This document shows positions 22,521 through 33,054 of a DNA stretch of 64,000 bases, one piece after another. The DNA lies in the NCBI GenBank assembly GCA_002682825.1, contig NOKP01000004.1:575711-639710 (forward strand), in the 5' to 3' direction. The number at the start of each line of letters is the position of its first letter. Position 1 is the first letter of the stretch. The notes beneath the pieces were generated by a model. It did no database searches and had not been told where the DNA came from. It worked only from the letters and a program-made list of their open reading frames with translations. A program made the translations under genes and the position numbers. The DNA comes from Neonectria sp. B-13 (lineage: Eukaryota; Ascomycota; Sordariomycetes; Hypocreales; Nectriaceae).

Positions 22521-24760
22521 CTATTTAGCTTGACCTTTGCTCGAGTCTGTTTCTTCCCCCTTGCTGTCAAATGTCGTTTCCTGAACGTTCGAGACCAACC
22601 GCCGTCCCGAATGGTCGTGGGATGCATCCCACGCCTCCAGCTCCGCAATGGGCACCTTGATAAGACTCTGGCTCTGTGCACCATCTTCGAACTCGAGGAT
22701 TTCCTGCCGGATCTTGTAACCGCGCAGCTTGGGGATTCCCTCAGTCCAGATCCAGTGGTAGACACCGCAACCAACCAAGCTAAAGAATCCAAAGTCAGCC
22801 ATGCTCGACGCATCAGGGGAATTTTTCGAAATCACTTACATTCCTAAACCAGTAGCAGCGTAGGTCGCATACCAGAAGCTCACGTCACCAGAGTATGGGC
22901 CGCCGTCTGGTGGGTACCAAGGCATGACGAGAAGGTATATGTTCTTGATAATGTTGAAAACAAGAACCCAGTCCCACGCCCTGAACGTAGGAGCAGGGAG
23001 TCCGAGACGCTTGCGGCGACGACGAACAATGATCAGGCCGACGGCCATGATGAAGTCGAAGAAGGCGGCGGGGAAGATCTTCAAATCCGTGACTGCGAAT
23101 ATGTCTCAGCATCATTCAAGCAACATTGAACTGTGTAGAAACTTACTAAAGTTGAACGCGTCACCAGCGGGAGGAGCGATGATCATTATCATTGTAATAA
23201 TCCATTTGGCAAAATAAGGACCCAGCGCAGTCCCGAAAGGTCGTGTAGACGCCCAAAACCGAGGCCAGGGGAGTACACCTTGTCTATCACACACCATCGT
23301 TAGCGGATACTCGAGTGAAAGCTCCAGATGTCAACCAACCTTCCACATTCTCGAATAATGCGAGACGTTCCTAGAAGGACGGCGATCAAATTGCCAAGGG
23401 CGCTGAATGCGATGAGCACGTTAAGGCCTCGAGACGCGCGGCTAGATCCAAACACGTTGTTGAAGAACAGGGTCGCTGTCACTTGACTGGCCTCCATAAT
23501 GTCGATTTTGGGAACTAGTTGATGGATCAGTTAGACCTCTAAAACCGTAGCATGCTGGGTGGTAGAAGGACTTACTAGCCGCGTAATAAGCGACAATCGT
23601 CAAGATGTAAAGCACCGTCACAGCGAAGAGAGCGATGATGCCGTTCTTTCGGATCTGCTTAACAGGGTTCTGCGAACTCTATTGTCAGTAAATGCTCACT
23701 AGAAGTGGTTGCGTCTTCCGTTCTCACCTTGACTTCGTTGACAACGTTGAAGGCATTTTCATAGCCAGCATACGAGAAGATGATTTTGTAAAGGGCGTTC
23801 GTCATTCCATATGGCGTCGCTTTCCCCTCGAACGCGTTGTGGAAGTTTTCCTTTGGATTCTCAATGGACGTGTGTCCTCCAAGCACCGCAAAGCCAGTGA
23901 AGGTGATGAAGAGCAGGGTGAGGACCTTGACAACTCCAATTGCGTTTGAAAACCAATAGGCGTACTTTGTGTTCAGAGCAACCACTATTTCTCATTAGCG
24001 TCGCTAGGGACATAGTTGTGTAGACTGGTGGTGCGTACAGAGGACCGCCAGGGTGTAGCCTGCAATAGCCACACCCTTCAACTCCCAGGGCGTGGGTTCG
24101 TGAGTTCCAATGGCAAAAAGATACTGCGCGAACACTTTGATCTGTTAGTAGGCTCACGGTTCATGATACATTCGTGTTACTTACCAATGGCGTTGCCACT
24201 GCTGAAGGATAAGACAACGCTCTGGAACGCGAATGCGGTCGGGAAGAGCCACTTAGGCCGCGGAAATGCTTGTTCCAGGTAGACGACTTCAGAGCCAGAG
24301 CGGTTGGGGAAGTAGGACGCGAACTCCAGATAGACGGAGAATGCCGTGATGGACGTCAGAAATCCGAGAGCCCACCATATCAAACTCAATCCAATGCTGC
24401 CCGTTCCGTTCAGAATGCTTGATGCTGCTCAGTGTTAGAGCCCAAGCCGCGACCACATTACTTGAGCAATTTCAACGTACGGGTTGAGAAGATGCCAGTT
24501 CCAATCATCTTGCTAATGTTCAGGAAGATGATGGTGATAGGCCCCACGGCGTATCCCAACGGGGAGTCAACCTCAATGGGCGCGCCGATGGCATCCTGGT
24601 ATGAGACTTCGGAGTCGTTGCCTGCCTTGGCCACGACATAGTGAACGCTGCCGTCCGAGAATTCTCCCGTGGTATCGTTTAGTGCCTCCTGTCGTCCCCT
24701 CTCCTCCGCTTCGGCGGTGTCGCCTTGCCGGTTGCTAAACGGCCGACGCCAGAACGACAT
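22521..24760 (-). CDS. Amino-acid permease, LAT/high-affinity methionine permease (Mup1) type
   Basis: Nine exons on the minus strand (24760-24481, 24424-24185, 24134-24039, 23984-23728, 23669-23576, 23514-23340, 23283-23147, 23092-22840, 22779-22521) encode about 596 residues. The hydrophilic N-terminus leads to PLGYAVGPITIIFLNISKMIG and GTGIFSTPSSILNGTGSIG, the unwound TM1 substrate motif of APC/LAT transporters. About twelve membrane helices follow. FSSGNAIVFAQYLFAIGTHEPTP, FSYAGYENAFNVVNEVK and LNVLIAFSALGNLIAVLLG are typical of fungal Mup1-like permeases. The cytosolic tail is acidic and Lys-containing, as expected for ubiquitin-controlled endocytosis. Likely role: plasma-membrane uptake of methionine or related amino acids. 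Substrate assignment within the family is uncertain. Transcribed in the same direction as the dioxygenase and bZIP genes. Confidence 0.92.
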
Positions 24761-26123
24761 TGTAGGTTCCCTGGGCGCTCTTCGGCACTGTGTGGAATGG
24801 GAGTCTTCGAATGAGCAGTCGAGATGCGCTGCAGTGTCAAGGTTCCATCACGGGGATTATGAGCGTCTAGAACATATATACAGTTCTCCCCGCTGCGATA
24901 GCCTGAGACACACGGGCCTTCTAGCTATCTTGATGACGAGACTGGGCAGCAGGATGACATACTCGTACCCTGAAATCACCCCTATTGGAAGCATCGCTTC
25001 CCTTCCAAGAATTTAAAGCTGGATGGGGCCACTGTTGGTCCATGGTAACACGATCATCTCCCTTGTAGATCCCGAGCGGGATATCAAACCGGCGGGATAC
25101 CTGTAACACACGCAGCCAAGCACAATGTCTTGATGCAAGGTATAGATAACGCAATCGATCAACCCTCTCTGGGAAATAGCAGCTGCCCGATTGGTAAGTA
25201 GTGACTAGGGTCCACCGGGAGAGGCGATGTTCGAGACTGGCCAGGGCTACTTTAAATCTAGGCGATATACCTAGACGGCAACAGCATATGAGACGGGGCC
25301 TTGACACTTACGTACTACATAGTATGTAGTAAATTCCAACTAGTGCTAGGGCGACCCGACTCGTAAGCTGCATCTCCGGGGGCCGCTAGACTTTTCCATA
25401 GAAACAATCCTGGAATCCCCAGAGCGAACTCTTCGGACAATATGTCGTCATAATACTAGCGTTGAGGTGATGGGATCTGCCGACCGGGGAGGCCAGCCGG
25501 CCCGATGCGTGGCGTCCCCGAAAACTAAAGTTTGAACAAGGTTGAAATGTAACCAATTGATATCGGTTTTCTTGGGTGTATGGATCCTAGTTGGTCAGAG
25601 ATACCTGGAGTCAACGGTTTGCCGTGGGGGTTACCAGGTTTAGCACCAACTCATGAATCGTGCTTCTGTCTTGAACAACGATCATAGTGGCACACATCCC
25701 GATGCTTGCCGATATTGTGAAACTATACATGTTGAGTCTGTTGTCCTCTCCCTGGTAAATTACTCGGGTTAACTTCCATTCTTGGTTGGTGTCTCGGGCT
25801 GTTGCCACTTTGCCATGTCCGACTGGTGAGCCAAGTACGAAACACCGAATGCCAGCTCAGAGCGGCAGATGGCCCTAGCAACTCTTAGTCTACTCGCCCG
25901 GAAAGCATTGGGAGGCCCTGTGAAGGGGCTGATATCGAATATATCTTTTTCCACACTAACGCAAAAGCCTGCTTAGGCGAACTCGTTTCGAGCGATTTCA
26001 TACATGATAGGTAGCTGCCTTTTTTTCTTTTGCACTCCGTAGCGGCCGTACTTACATAATAGATACCCCATAGCCTAGAAACTAAGAACAACCAATTCCA
26101 TGCGGCTGTCATCATGCTCCAAG
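24761..26123. other. intergenic region, no gene seen
   Basis: Between the dioxygenase 3' end and the permease 5' end on the minus strand. Small ORFs lack features. It contains the permease promoter and an 8-bp perfect inverted repeat at 25313-25331. Confidence 0.55.
25313..25331. repeat. short perfect inverted repeat TACTACAT-AGT-ATGTAGTA
   Basis: Two 8-bp arms separated by three bases, about 550 bp upstream of the permease start. Could be a dimeric transcription-factor site. No factor is assigned. Confidence 0.6.
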
Positions 26124-27554
26124 CTAAGTCTTACCAACCCTCTGGGCAGCATTGACATTCGACGCATCGCTGCTGCTCCTTATAGCTGGTTGAAGAGGGA
26201 AGACTGTTTTCTCAGGCGTCACGCCTTCGTACAGGTTGTCCCACCTCGGTTGAAGCGCCTCTGGTGTCTTCCAGGCAAGTTCTGGGTCGCGAAGCCACAG
26301 GCGGACGAGGTGACGTCTGAGGAAAGAGTCAGCTTGTTGAAATTCACGAATATCCCACTCTTCCACTTACTGCTTCTCTGGCGAGTCCTTGAATCCTCCG
26401 CGTGCATGGAAGATGCTCAGATTGTTCACGAACTGGATGTCTCCCTTGTGGAAGTCCAGCGATGCCGCGTACTTTTCGGCTAGGAAGTGGAGTGTGTCCA
26501 AAGCCTCTGCCTGGGCCTCGGTGATGGGAGGGATGTCCGCAGATCGCGGAAGACCCCAGTAGCCCGTGAATTGACGACGGGCATACTGGATGATGAGACG
26601 TTCGGGGGTCTCGGCGGTGGCGGGTTGATGGTGCACCAGCGGACGCAGGGTATATCGCTTTCCAGCTCTACCGAACCTGTGTTCAAATCATTAGTTCACG
26701 CTCTCAATCCCGCTCGGGCTAACAGGAACACTCACTCATCAGATGCCCATGGCTCTGCTAGCGTCCGGATGAGGTCCGGCCTCGTGCTCGCCAGCTCATT
26801 GTACACCTGCCAGCTGCTAGACAGGTAACTCTGTCCTCCTTCCGCCGCTTCGCCGAGGGCAAACAGCGCAATGACATCGCCAGCATCGGTGTGGAAAACC
26901 TGCTTCTCTGATGTGTATGCAGGGGCGCCAATCCGTTTAGCATCGACCTCTCTGCTGATGTCCTTGATGTGGGAGACAACGACATCAGCCGGTTGTCCTT
27001 GCCACAAGTGATCTTGGCGGCCGCGAACGGGGGCGATGTGAGAAGCCAGCCCGGCATAGACTATGATATTCTCTTCTCTCGTGTACTTGTCTACGGGAAT
27101 TCCGCGGACGACCTTGAACCCGTGACCTTGGTGAATCTCGCGGGAGATGGCACGAAGGGAATCATGGAGCTTTGGTAGGACAAATGTCTCTTGACTGAGC
27201 TGGCCCAACGGCACATTCAAAGCTATAACCCTTGTTTAATACCAGGAGAAGCAGTTTGAAGAACAAGGTATATGGCTTACCCTTGAAACTCTGGAGTGCT
27301 TCGTCGAGTTCCTTGAGATCCGCTTCAGTCAAGTGGTAGTTCCAGTCATACGACTTGGCCAAGTCTCTGCCATCCCAGACCAAGTCTGAGAGTAGCTTCT
27401 CTGGATACCCGGCGGGTAGGGTCTTGTCAAGCTTCTCAGTCTCCTGGCGTCGCTTAACTCGAGCAACGTAAGCGTCGTGATTTGGGGTGTAGGCAATATC
27501 GGGCTGGCCGACAGGCCCGACCGGGACAGGCGGTTGAACTGCAGCGGCTGACAT
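26124..27554 (-). CDS. TauD/TfdA-family Fe(II)/2-oxoglutarate dioxygenase
   Basis: Four minus-strand exons (27554-27281, 27222-26736, 26676-26371, 26316-26124) encode about 419 residues, a normal length for fungal TauD-like proteins. The iron facial triad is visible as H202-x-D204 in VFHTDAGDVI and H344 in SIFHARGGF. The 2-oxoglutarate-binding Arg is in the RHLVRLWLRD segment (about 357-366). Known relatives oxidise taurine and other sulfonates, or act in fungal secondary metabolism. The N-terminal ~90 residues carry a fungal extension with PDIAYTPNHDAY. No signal peptide is seen, so a cytosolic enzyme is likely. Neighbouring methionine-type permease and dehydrogenase genes would fit use of an amino-acid or sulfur-containing substrate. 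The substrate is not determinable from sequence alone. Confidence 0.92.
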
Positions 27555-28233
27555 TGCAAGGGTCCAGACAGAGCTCTTCTGTTGGTGAACAAGATTGATG
27601 AAAGGAAATCACTGCCCAGAAACAGTACTAGTAAGAATGTGTCTAAGGGTCAAGTCTAGAATATCGGCGGCACAAGGGCCGCTATTTCATACTTGTGTAC
27701 TTGAAGACCATGTGATCACTATGCGTCTACTCCGCAATGTTGCAATGTGGGATGCATATTACTCTGGAGTTTCGTTACTCATCATACGTAAAAGCGTCGA
27801 TTCCATTTGTTGGCTCATGCGAATTCGATGTCGTCATCCGGACCCCTCATGCTGCGATCGAGTTGCACTGCTGTGACTGGTGCCGGCAAATCCGTGTCAG
27901 CAAATTGATCGACACCAGCTTCGGAATCTGGGGCCGGATCCTTGGCGATGTGTTGGATATTTAGATCATAGAGATTAAGTCAATCTCCTTCCAGGAACGA
28001 AATCAAAAATTGAACCATAATTTGATTCAATATCCAAGAAGTAGAAAGGTCTCTCGTGAGACGAGGGCTGTTGGCTGAAAACGAATTCGTCCGGGACAGA
28101 AACCAAAAATCAATCATCAAGGACATTTCTAGAGGCCGTCAGCAAATGAAAACACACATTAACCTGACCAAATACCTCTTTATCTGGTTCCCATCCCTCA
28201 GCATAGAGTAACTCACAATATAGACATACAGAA
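27555..28233. other. intergenic region, no gene seen
   Basis: Between the bZIP stop codon and the dioxygenase start on the minus strand. No supported ORF. Contains the dioxygenase promoter. Confidence 0.6.
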
Positions 28234-29389
28234 TCAGTGATGACTTCTGTTCCCTAGCCAAGCGCCGAGCGTCATAGAAACGTGTACAACATTCCATCGA
28301 GGTCCGTCTCCAAAACACACAAAGTTCGATGCGAGAGTCTCAAAGAGAGGTGCAAACGCCTTCAACGCTTTCTCAGAACCTCGACCCTCCACAATATCCT
28401 GTAGCTGAGCAAGTTCCTCTGCTGTTAGGTGCTGCCTCATGTACGTCTCTACCTCCTGAGGTTTCCTCCACCATTGAATAGCCTCGTTCTTCTCTGCATA
28501 CTCATCTTTGATTTTTTCCTGTACGTTGGCCATGGTGTCGTTTTCGGCGTAGAAATCTTCCACGTGCCGCCGATCGACGTATCCCCTCTTTCGGAACTCT
28601 AACCTCGCCTGCGCAAGAGATAGCAGGAAGTCATGGTCGGTAAGATGTTTGGAATGATTGAACATCCGATCCAATCGATTTTTGGCCGTGTGATTAGGTG
28701 TTTCCATATTCTTAGTCTTCTTCCACAGAGAAACAGCGTAATAAGTGCAGGCCCAGTAGAGACAGCCAGCGATGGTGAACAATCCGTCCCCAAGGAATGC
28801 GACTACATCTGACGGTGCATCGTATATCCGGACTACACGGTCTGTATCAAGCCAGATTTGCTGGCTCAACATGAGAAGTGACGTGTTGTCCAGCGTAAGA
28901 GATTCAATGCTAGTTTCGGTTTGATTTTGGGATCCCAAGTGCTCCAACGGCATCTCAAGTAATGAAGGGTGATGGATCAGCGAATCTTCCACGCCGTCTT
29001 GCGAAGAAGAGGCTTCTTCCGGTCGTTTTTGGTCGGTCTCGTCCAACTCGGCAGCTGCGGCAGCTTCTAAAATTGCCTCTTTAAGTTGCTTTCCTCGACG
29101 CTCGCCGCCTGATGCTGCCCTGCTGATTTTCAGGATGGCATTTTTCAGCCTCTGATTCTCATCCTGGAGGCTCTGAAATCTGGAAGCATGTCGTTTCCGG
29201 TACTCCCGTTGCGCCACTCTGCCACGCTCACGCTTTGACTAAAGAAAAAATTAGATGGACAAACTTTCGATTGTACTTTTAGGCACTCGAGAGTCGAGAT
29301 CAACAGCCATCGACAGGGGCCAGGCAGGAGTCAAGGATACGCACCGGCTCGACGGCATTTTTTGTCCGAGGCTCAGTCGGCGGCGACAT
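28234..29389 (-). CDS. bZIP transcription factor with atypical basic region
   Basis: Two minus-strand exons (29389-29345 and 29238-28234; donor GTGCGT, acceptor TTTAG) encode about 349 residues. The first exon gives MSPPTEPRTKNAVEP. Exon 2 begins with the basic region SKRERGRVAQREYRKRHASRF, followed by a short zipper with L39, L46 and I53 in heptad register. In the canonical N-x7-R bZIP signature the Asn position is G21 here, while R29 is kept. The C-terminal two thirds are helical, with a Trp/Cys/Tyr-containing hydrophobic segment (about 150-175), and resemble C-terminal regions of fungal cluster-associated bZIP proteins. Likely a nuclear regulator acting locally: it is divergent from the dehydrogenase gene across a 564-bp promoter with repeated palindromes. 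Confidence 0.85.
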
Positions 29390-29426
29390 TGCTTAGCATT
29401 GGCTGGAGAAGGAGGAACGGAGTAAC

Positions 29427-29551
29427 AACGTTATTTTACAAGGTGGTGAGGGAACAATAACGTTGAATGAAGACGATGCGGTGGACGATGCGGTGGACGA
29501 TGTGGTGGACAACGTTATACAAATACTCCGGACCAGGGGTGATAACGTTAT
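29427..29551. promoter_or_regulatory. four AACGTTAT/ATAACGTT elements in a divergent promoter
   Basis: AACGTTAT occurs at 29427-29434 and 29511-29518. ATAACGTT occurs at 29457-29464. A full 10-bp palindrome ATAACGTTAT occurs at 29542-29551. All four sit between the divergent bZIP and dehydrogenase genes, within 125 bp. Repetition of one palindromic octamer in a bidirectional promoter is what a dimeric (for example bZIP) factor would bind. The link to this particular bZIP is inference. Confidence 0.65.
29475..29510. repeat. 12-bp tandem repeat, three units
   Basis: GATGCGGTGGAC twice, then GATGTGGTGGAC, in direct succession within the bZIP/dehydrogenase promoter and between two of the AACGTTAT elements. 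Confidence 0.9.
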
Positions 29552-29953
29552 TGCCAGAGTCGTGATTAATAATTCACAATCAACCCCACCAGCGTGCTGA
29601 CTAAATCACCACAACGCCGTTGGAACGAGACCACCACCACGATGAGCCGGACGAAATAATTGCAGAATCAACGTTGACGGACAACTTGAAGTATGAAATC
29701 CTGGAAAACCAGCGAAGAGACAGGGACTCCCCTCTTGTCTTTCAGACGACTAGAAATGACGTGCCAGATGAGATTAATGGATCCCCATTCCCCACCTCAG
29801 TTTGATATATAAACCTAGGAGTGGTCGCAAAGACGAAGCATTAGAAACATCAGAGTCGACAGGATCCATCATCAGCTTCATTCCATCAGGCCAAAGACAC
29901 GAAAAAATTCAAGAACATATTCCTACACAAACTCTCACAATCCGAACAACAAA

Positions 29954-30820
29954 ATGGCCTCTAAAACCGAGCTGAAGAACATCCACCAGACCACTTATCC
30001 GGCCATCTCTCCAAAGCGCCCGGAACTCTCAACCAAAGGAAAGAATGCCTTGATTACTGGTGGCGCCTCGGGAATTGGTGCGGCTATCTCCAAGTCCTTC
30101 GCCGAGTCTGGCATTACCAATCTGGCCATCCTAGGGCGAACGGAGAAGACTCTCCAAGAGCAGAAGAAACAAATCGAGACTCAACACCCGGAGACTACTG
30201 TTTGGATCTATGCCGTGGATATCGTCGATGGAAAGGCCACCACCTCGGCCGTGAAGTCGTTCGCCACGTCTATCCATGGCAAGATTGACATCCTAATCGC
30301 CAACGCCGGATACCTGTCTACTTTAGGCTCCATCACCGAGTCGGATCCAGAAGACTGGTGGCAAGGCTTCGAAATCTCCGTCCGGGGAAACTTCAACCTC
30401 CTCCGAGCCTTTCATCCCTTCGCTGCCGATCAGGCAACTGTCATCCACATCTCTACTATTGCGTTCCACCTCCCATACATGGAAGGCTACTCCAGCTACC
30501 GGGCCTCGAAGATTGCCGCTCACAAGATGTTTGAGTATTACCAGAGCGAAAACCCCAGCTTTACCGTTATCCAAGTCCACCCTGGTCTCATCGCCGGAAC
30601 TGAGATGACAAAGAAGTTTAGAGCCACAGTTGAAGAGTGGGGGTTAGCCTATGATGACGCTAGTCTTTCTGGCGATTTCGTTGTTTGGGCTGCCAGCGAG
30701 GAAGCTAAGTTCCTTAATGGCAGGTTTGTTTGGGCAACTTGGGACGTTGATGAGCTCAAAGCGATGAAGGCCGAGCTTGCGGCGGATGGGACCAGGTTCA
30801 CTATTGGAGTGCACAACTGA
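29954..30820 (+). CDS. Short-chain dehydrogenase/reductase (SDR)
   Basis: An intronless 288-residue ORF starting at an ATG in good context (AAAATGGCC). Classical SDR features are present. The cofactor loop is TGGASGIG (35-42). NAG is at 117-119. A structural Asn lies in VRGNFNLL (N145). The catalytic Ser is in IHISTIAF (S167), with Y182-x3-K186 in SSYRASK. The residue after the second beta strand is GR (ILGRTEK), which suggests NADP(H) preference, though this is not decisive. No transmembrane segment or peroxisomal tail is seen (ends GVHN). Likely cytosolic oxidation or reduction of a small hydroxyl/keto substrate. Divergent from the bZIP gene, so co-regulation is plausible. Confidence 0.95.
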   Translation: MASKTELKNIHQTTYPAISPKRPELSTKGKNALITGGASGIGAAISKSFAESGITNLAILGRTEKTLQEQKKQIETQHPETTVWIYAVDIVDGKATTSAVKSFATSIHGKIDILIANAGYLSTLGSITESDPEDWWQGFEISVRGNFNLLRAFHPFAADQATVIHISTIAFHLPYMEGYSSYRASKIAAHKMFEYYQSENPSFTVIQVHPGLIAGTEMTKKFRATVEEWGLAYDDASLSGDFVVWAASEEAKFLNGRFVWATWDVDELKAMKAELAADGTRFTIGVHN

Positions 30821-31259
30821 TAGTCGGGCGACTTGCACAATGTCCGGTCGCTCTGCCTTGCTCATATGGGACTTCATCTAGGAAATGGAATGTGGAGGGA
30901 GTCACTTAGATTGGGATCATACAACGTCTAGGTATGGTTAATAAACATTTGACCTGGATATTTCTGATAGCTAGAGTCCGAATCTAATAAGAGGCTAACT
31001 TCAAAATCCTTCCGGCATGCCACCGTGACAGCTTACAACCATTTCCATTTAGCCCACATGCACCGTCTAGTAGGTACCCTGATCCTGATTTAAGTACATC
31101 AATATATCTCATCTCAAGAGCCTCGTCTAAGTTCTTGCTGTCATCATTTCTTGCAGAGGTTCCAAGGCCATTTTCAGCTTGGAATCTCGAAGCCCATCGC
31201 CCGCCCCTCCCATCACATGCGACGTACGCGGCACAAACCATCCTGCACCTTTTTCTCGA
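30821..31259. other. convergent 3' intergenic region
   Basis: Between the dehydrogenase and tetraspan-protein stop codons. No supported ORF. Confidence 0.6.
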
Positions 31260-31948
31260 TTACTTTCTTGTGGATTGGTTCGAAAATGAGGAGTCGTCCA
31301 TTCGGTATGGGTCCTGTGGTTGTTGTTGAGGAAGAGAGGCACCGCGGTGGATCCCGTATCTCTTGAAGTAGCGGAAGTTGTGCCACGAGGCGACAGAAGT
31401 CCAGAATGCAGCAGCCCTAAAATGCGACAGACTAGTTAACTTTTGAGAATCAAAACAGAAGATGGTAGCAAGACATACGTCAGGAAGAATGCAACGAGGG
31501 CGACAAGCCAGATCATGGCGCAGTTGGCACCCTTGCAGTATGTGCTAATCCCCATAAACGCTAGAATCACGACCACAAACCAGAAGAGGATCTCAAGCGT
31601 GTTGAGAATAGCATATGCCTTTAGACTCCCCCACTTCTTGAATCTCGCAACCTTCTCAGTCACGAGCTGGTAGGTGAGAACAACAATAGTTTTGACACTC
31701 TGTTGAGGCGTGACGTTAGTGTTTCCGGTCTGAATGGTCAAGGATAATGAGGTTTTGTGGCAGGTCCGTACCATGGTGATGGCGATCGTATCTGATCGAC
31801 TCGTGGGTATGCCGCTTGGCTTGGTGGCAACTCGGGCACCAGAAAGGCAGATAATTAGGATAATGAGAACGATTTGGCCAATGTGCACTCTTGTCTTGTA
31901 GTGTGAATCGAACCAATGGCTGTTGAAAAAGGCCTTTATCCGGTCCAT
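31260..31948 (-). CDS. Tetraspan (MARVEL-like) fungal membrane protein
   Basis: Three minus-strand exons (31948-31772, 31699-31479, 31416-31260) give about 184 residues. I chose the ATG of MDRIKAFFNSHWF. A longer open frame upstream has no clear start context. Four hydrophobic segments are visible: IGQIVLIILIICLSGARV, SVKTIVVLTYQL, ILFWFVVVILAFMGIST followed by a short CKGANC loop, and MIWLVALVAFFLTAAAFW. A cytosolic tail ends QSTRK. The paired Cys in the loop before the last helix recurs in MARVEL-like proteins of fungi. Function unknown; a plasma- or endomembrane location is inferred. The 72-nt first intron (GTACGG...CAACAG) has no stop and a length divisible by three, so an unspliced product would add 24 residues. 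Confidence 0.75.
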
Positions 31949-33054
31949 CGTGACTTTTGTGATCTCGTTTCTGAACGTCGGGCCCAAGACAATTCGATTC
32001 GGCACCCGTGAAGTGATACTGAAGAGAAAGGTTGAATGTTTGATAGGATCCTTGATTGAGAGTGTGAAAGATGTAGGATTGAGGACTAAGTATGGTCTGT
32101 GATTTTGAAGTGGTTGCTTTAATGCAAGGGTTGCGAGTAGGAAGATTTGGAGTTGGATGATCAAAAAGAGTCGATGTTGCAGAGTACTACGGAGGTTATA
32201 TGAAGAATTCCCCGCGTATGGGAGTGGATATGCTACCTCACTCAGGTGCATCTGGCTTGATATAAAGCCACTGATTACGCGTCTCCTTTTTTCTCACTCG
32301 ACAGTCGCAGGAGCATAGGAATTAGATGACTGCTGGCTTCTGTTTGCTGGTGTGAGAACGGATACTGTACGCGTATACAGGCTATACGCCGTATTCCTGG
32401 ACCGTATTGAAAGGATCCACATTGCTTCGTAATAGTTTGTTTGAGGGAGGACTCGACATGGAAGGAGAATGAGATATGCATAATCCATCTTTTGTTTCAA
32501 GAAGCGCCCTTGATAGAAATCCTTCAATATGGAGGGTTTGAAATTAGCATCACTCGTTTTGAGTGTGGACTAACAGGAGCCTCTCCATGATATAGTAGTA
32601 AGCTCCATACCCTTAGATGTGCTTTCTAGACGTCACAGCCTGCTTACTTCCTCTCAACACTTTACGAGAATATTACTCTAATCCTGGAACTACAATGACA
32701 ACTCATCATTTCTGCATCTAATAATATTCGTACAATATTCGTACAATATTCGTGCTTCGTATTCGTCATTCCGGGCTGATCCCCATGATGCCCCAGCCAC
32801 AGAAGCGCCTTGCCCCACCCAAGGCTGTGGCTCGAACCCCGCGAGCTAAAGTGGATACTGCCCCAAATATCAGGTTGTCGCTCTCAGCCTCGCTCAAGCT
32901 CGTCTTGCTCTCCGCCAATCCCATCCATCGACCATCGAAGGCTCAACCTCACCGTCAACATCACCATAACACATCCTCGAGCGCACCATTGCCACCACGG
33001 CCGCGGCCACCAGAAGCGCCTTTCCTCACCCTTCGCTCTCCACCCTCTAGCGCC
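31949..33054. other. intergenic region between divergent genes
   Basis: Holds the promoters of the tetraspan gene (minus) and TAF6 (plus). An 11-bp repeat occurs three times at 32723-32755. In-frame ATGs at 32785 and 32788 would extend TAF6 by 90 residues, but that stretch is unlike the family. Confidence 0.55.
32723..32755. repeat. 11-bp tandem repeat, three units
   Basis: AATATTCGTAC twice, then AATATTCGTGC, about 300 bp upstream of the TAF6 start. Confidence 0.9.

Larger units (their letters stand above)
29390..29953. other. bidirectional promoter region
   Basis: Separates the bZIP start (29389, minus) and the dehydrogenase start (29954, plus). Contains the palindromic elements and 12-bp repeats, and a TATA-like TGATATATAAA near 29804-29814 at a sensible distance for the dehydrogenase transcript. 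A short 61-codon ORF inside has no feature and is ignored. Confidence 0.6.

Noticed and set aside
32785..33054. N-terminal 90-residue extension of TAF6
   Set aside because: In frame but unlike TAF6 family N-termini, which begin close to the histone fold at 33055; kept as a finding only.
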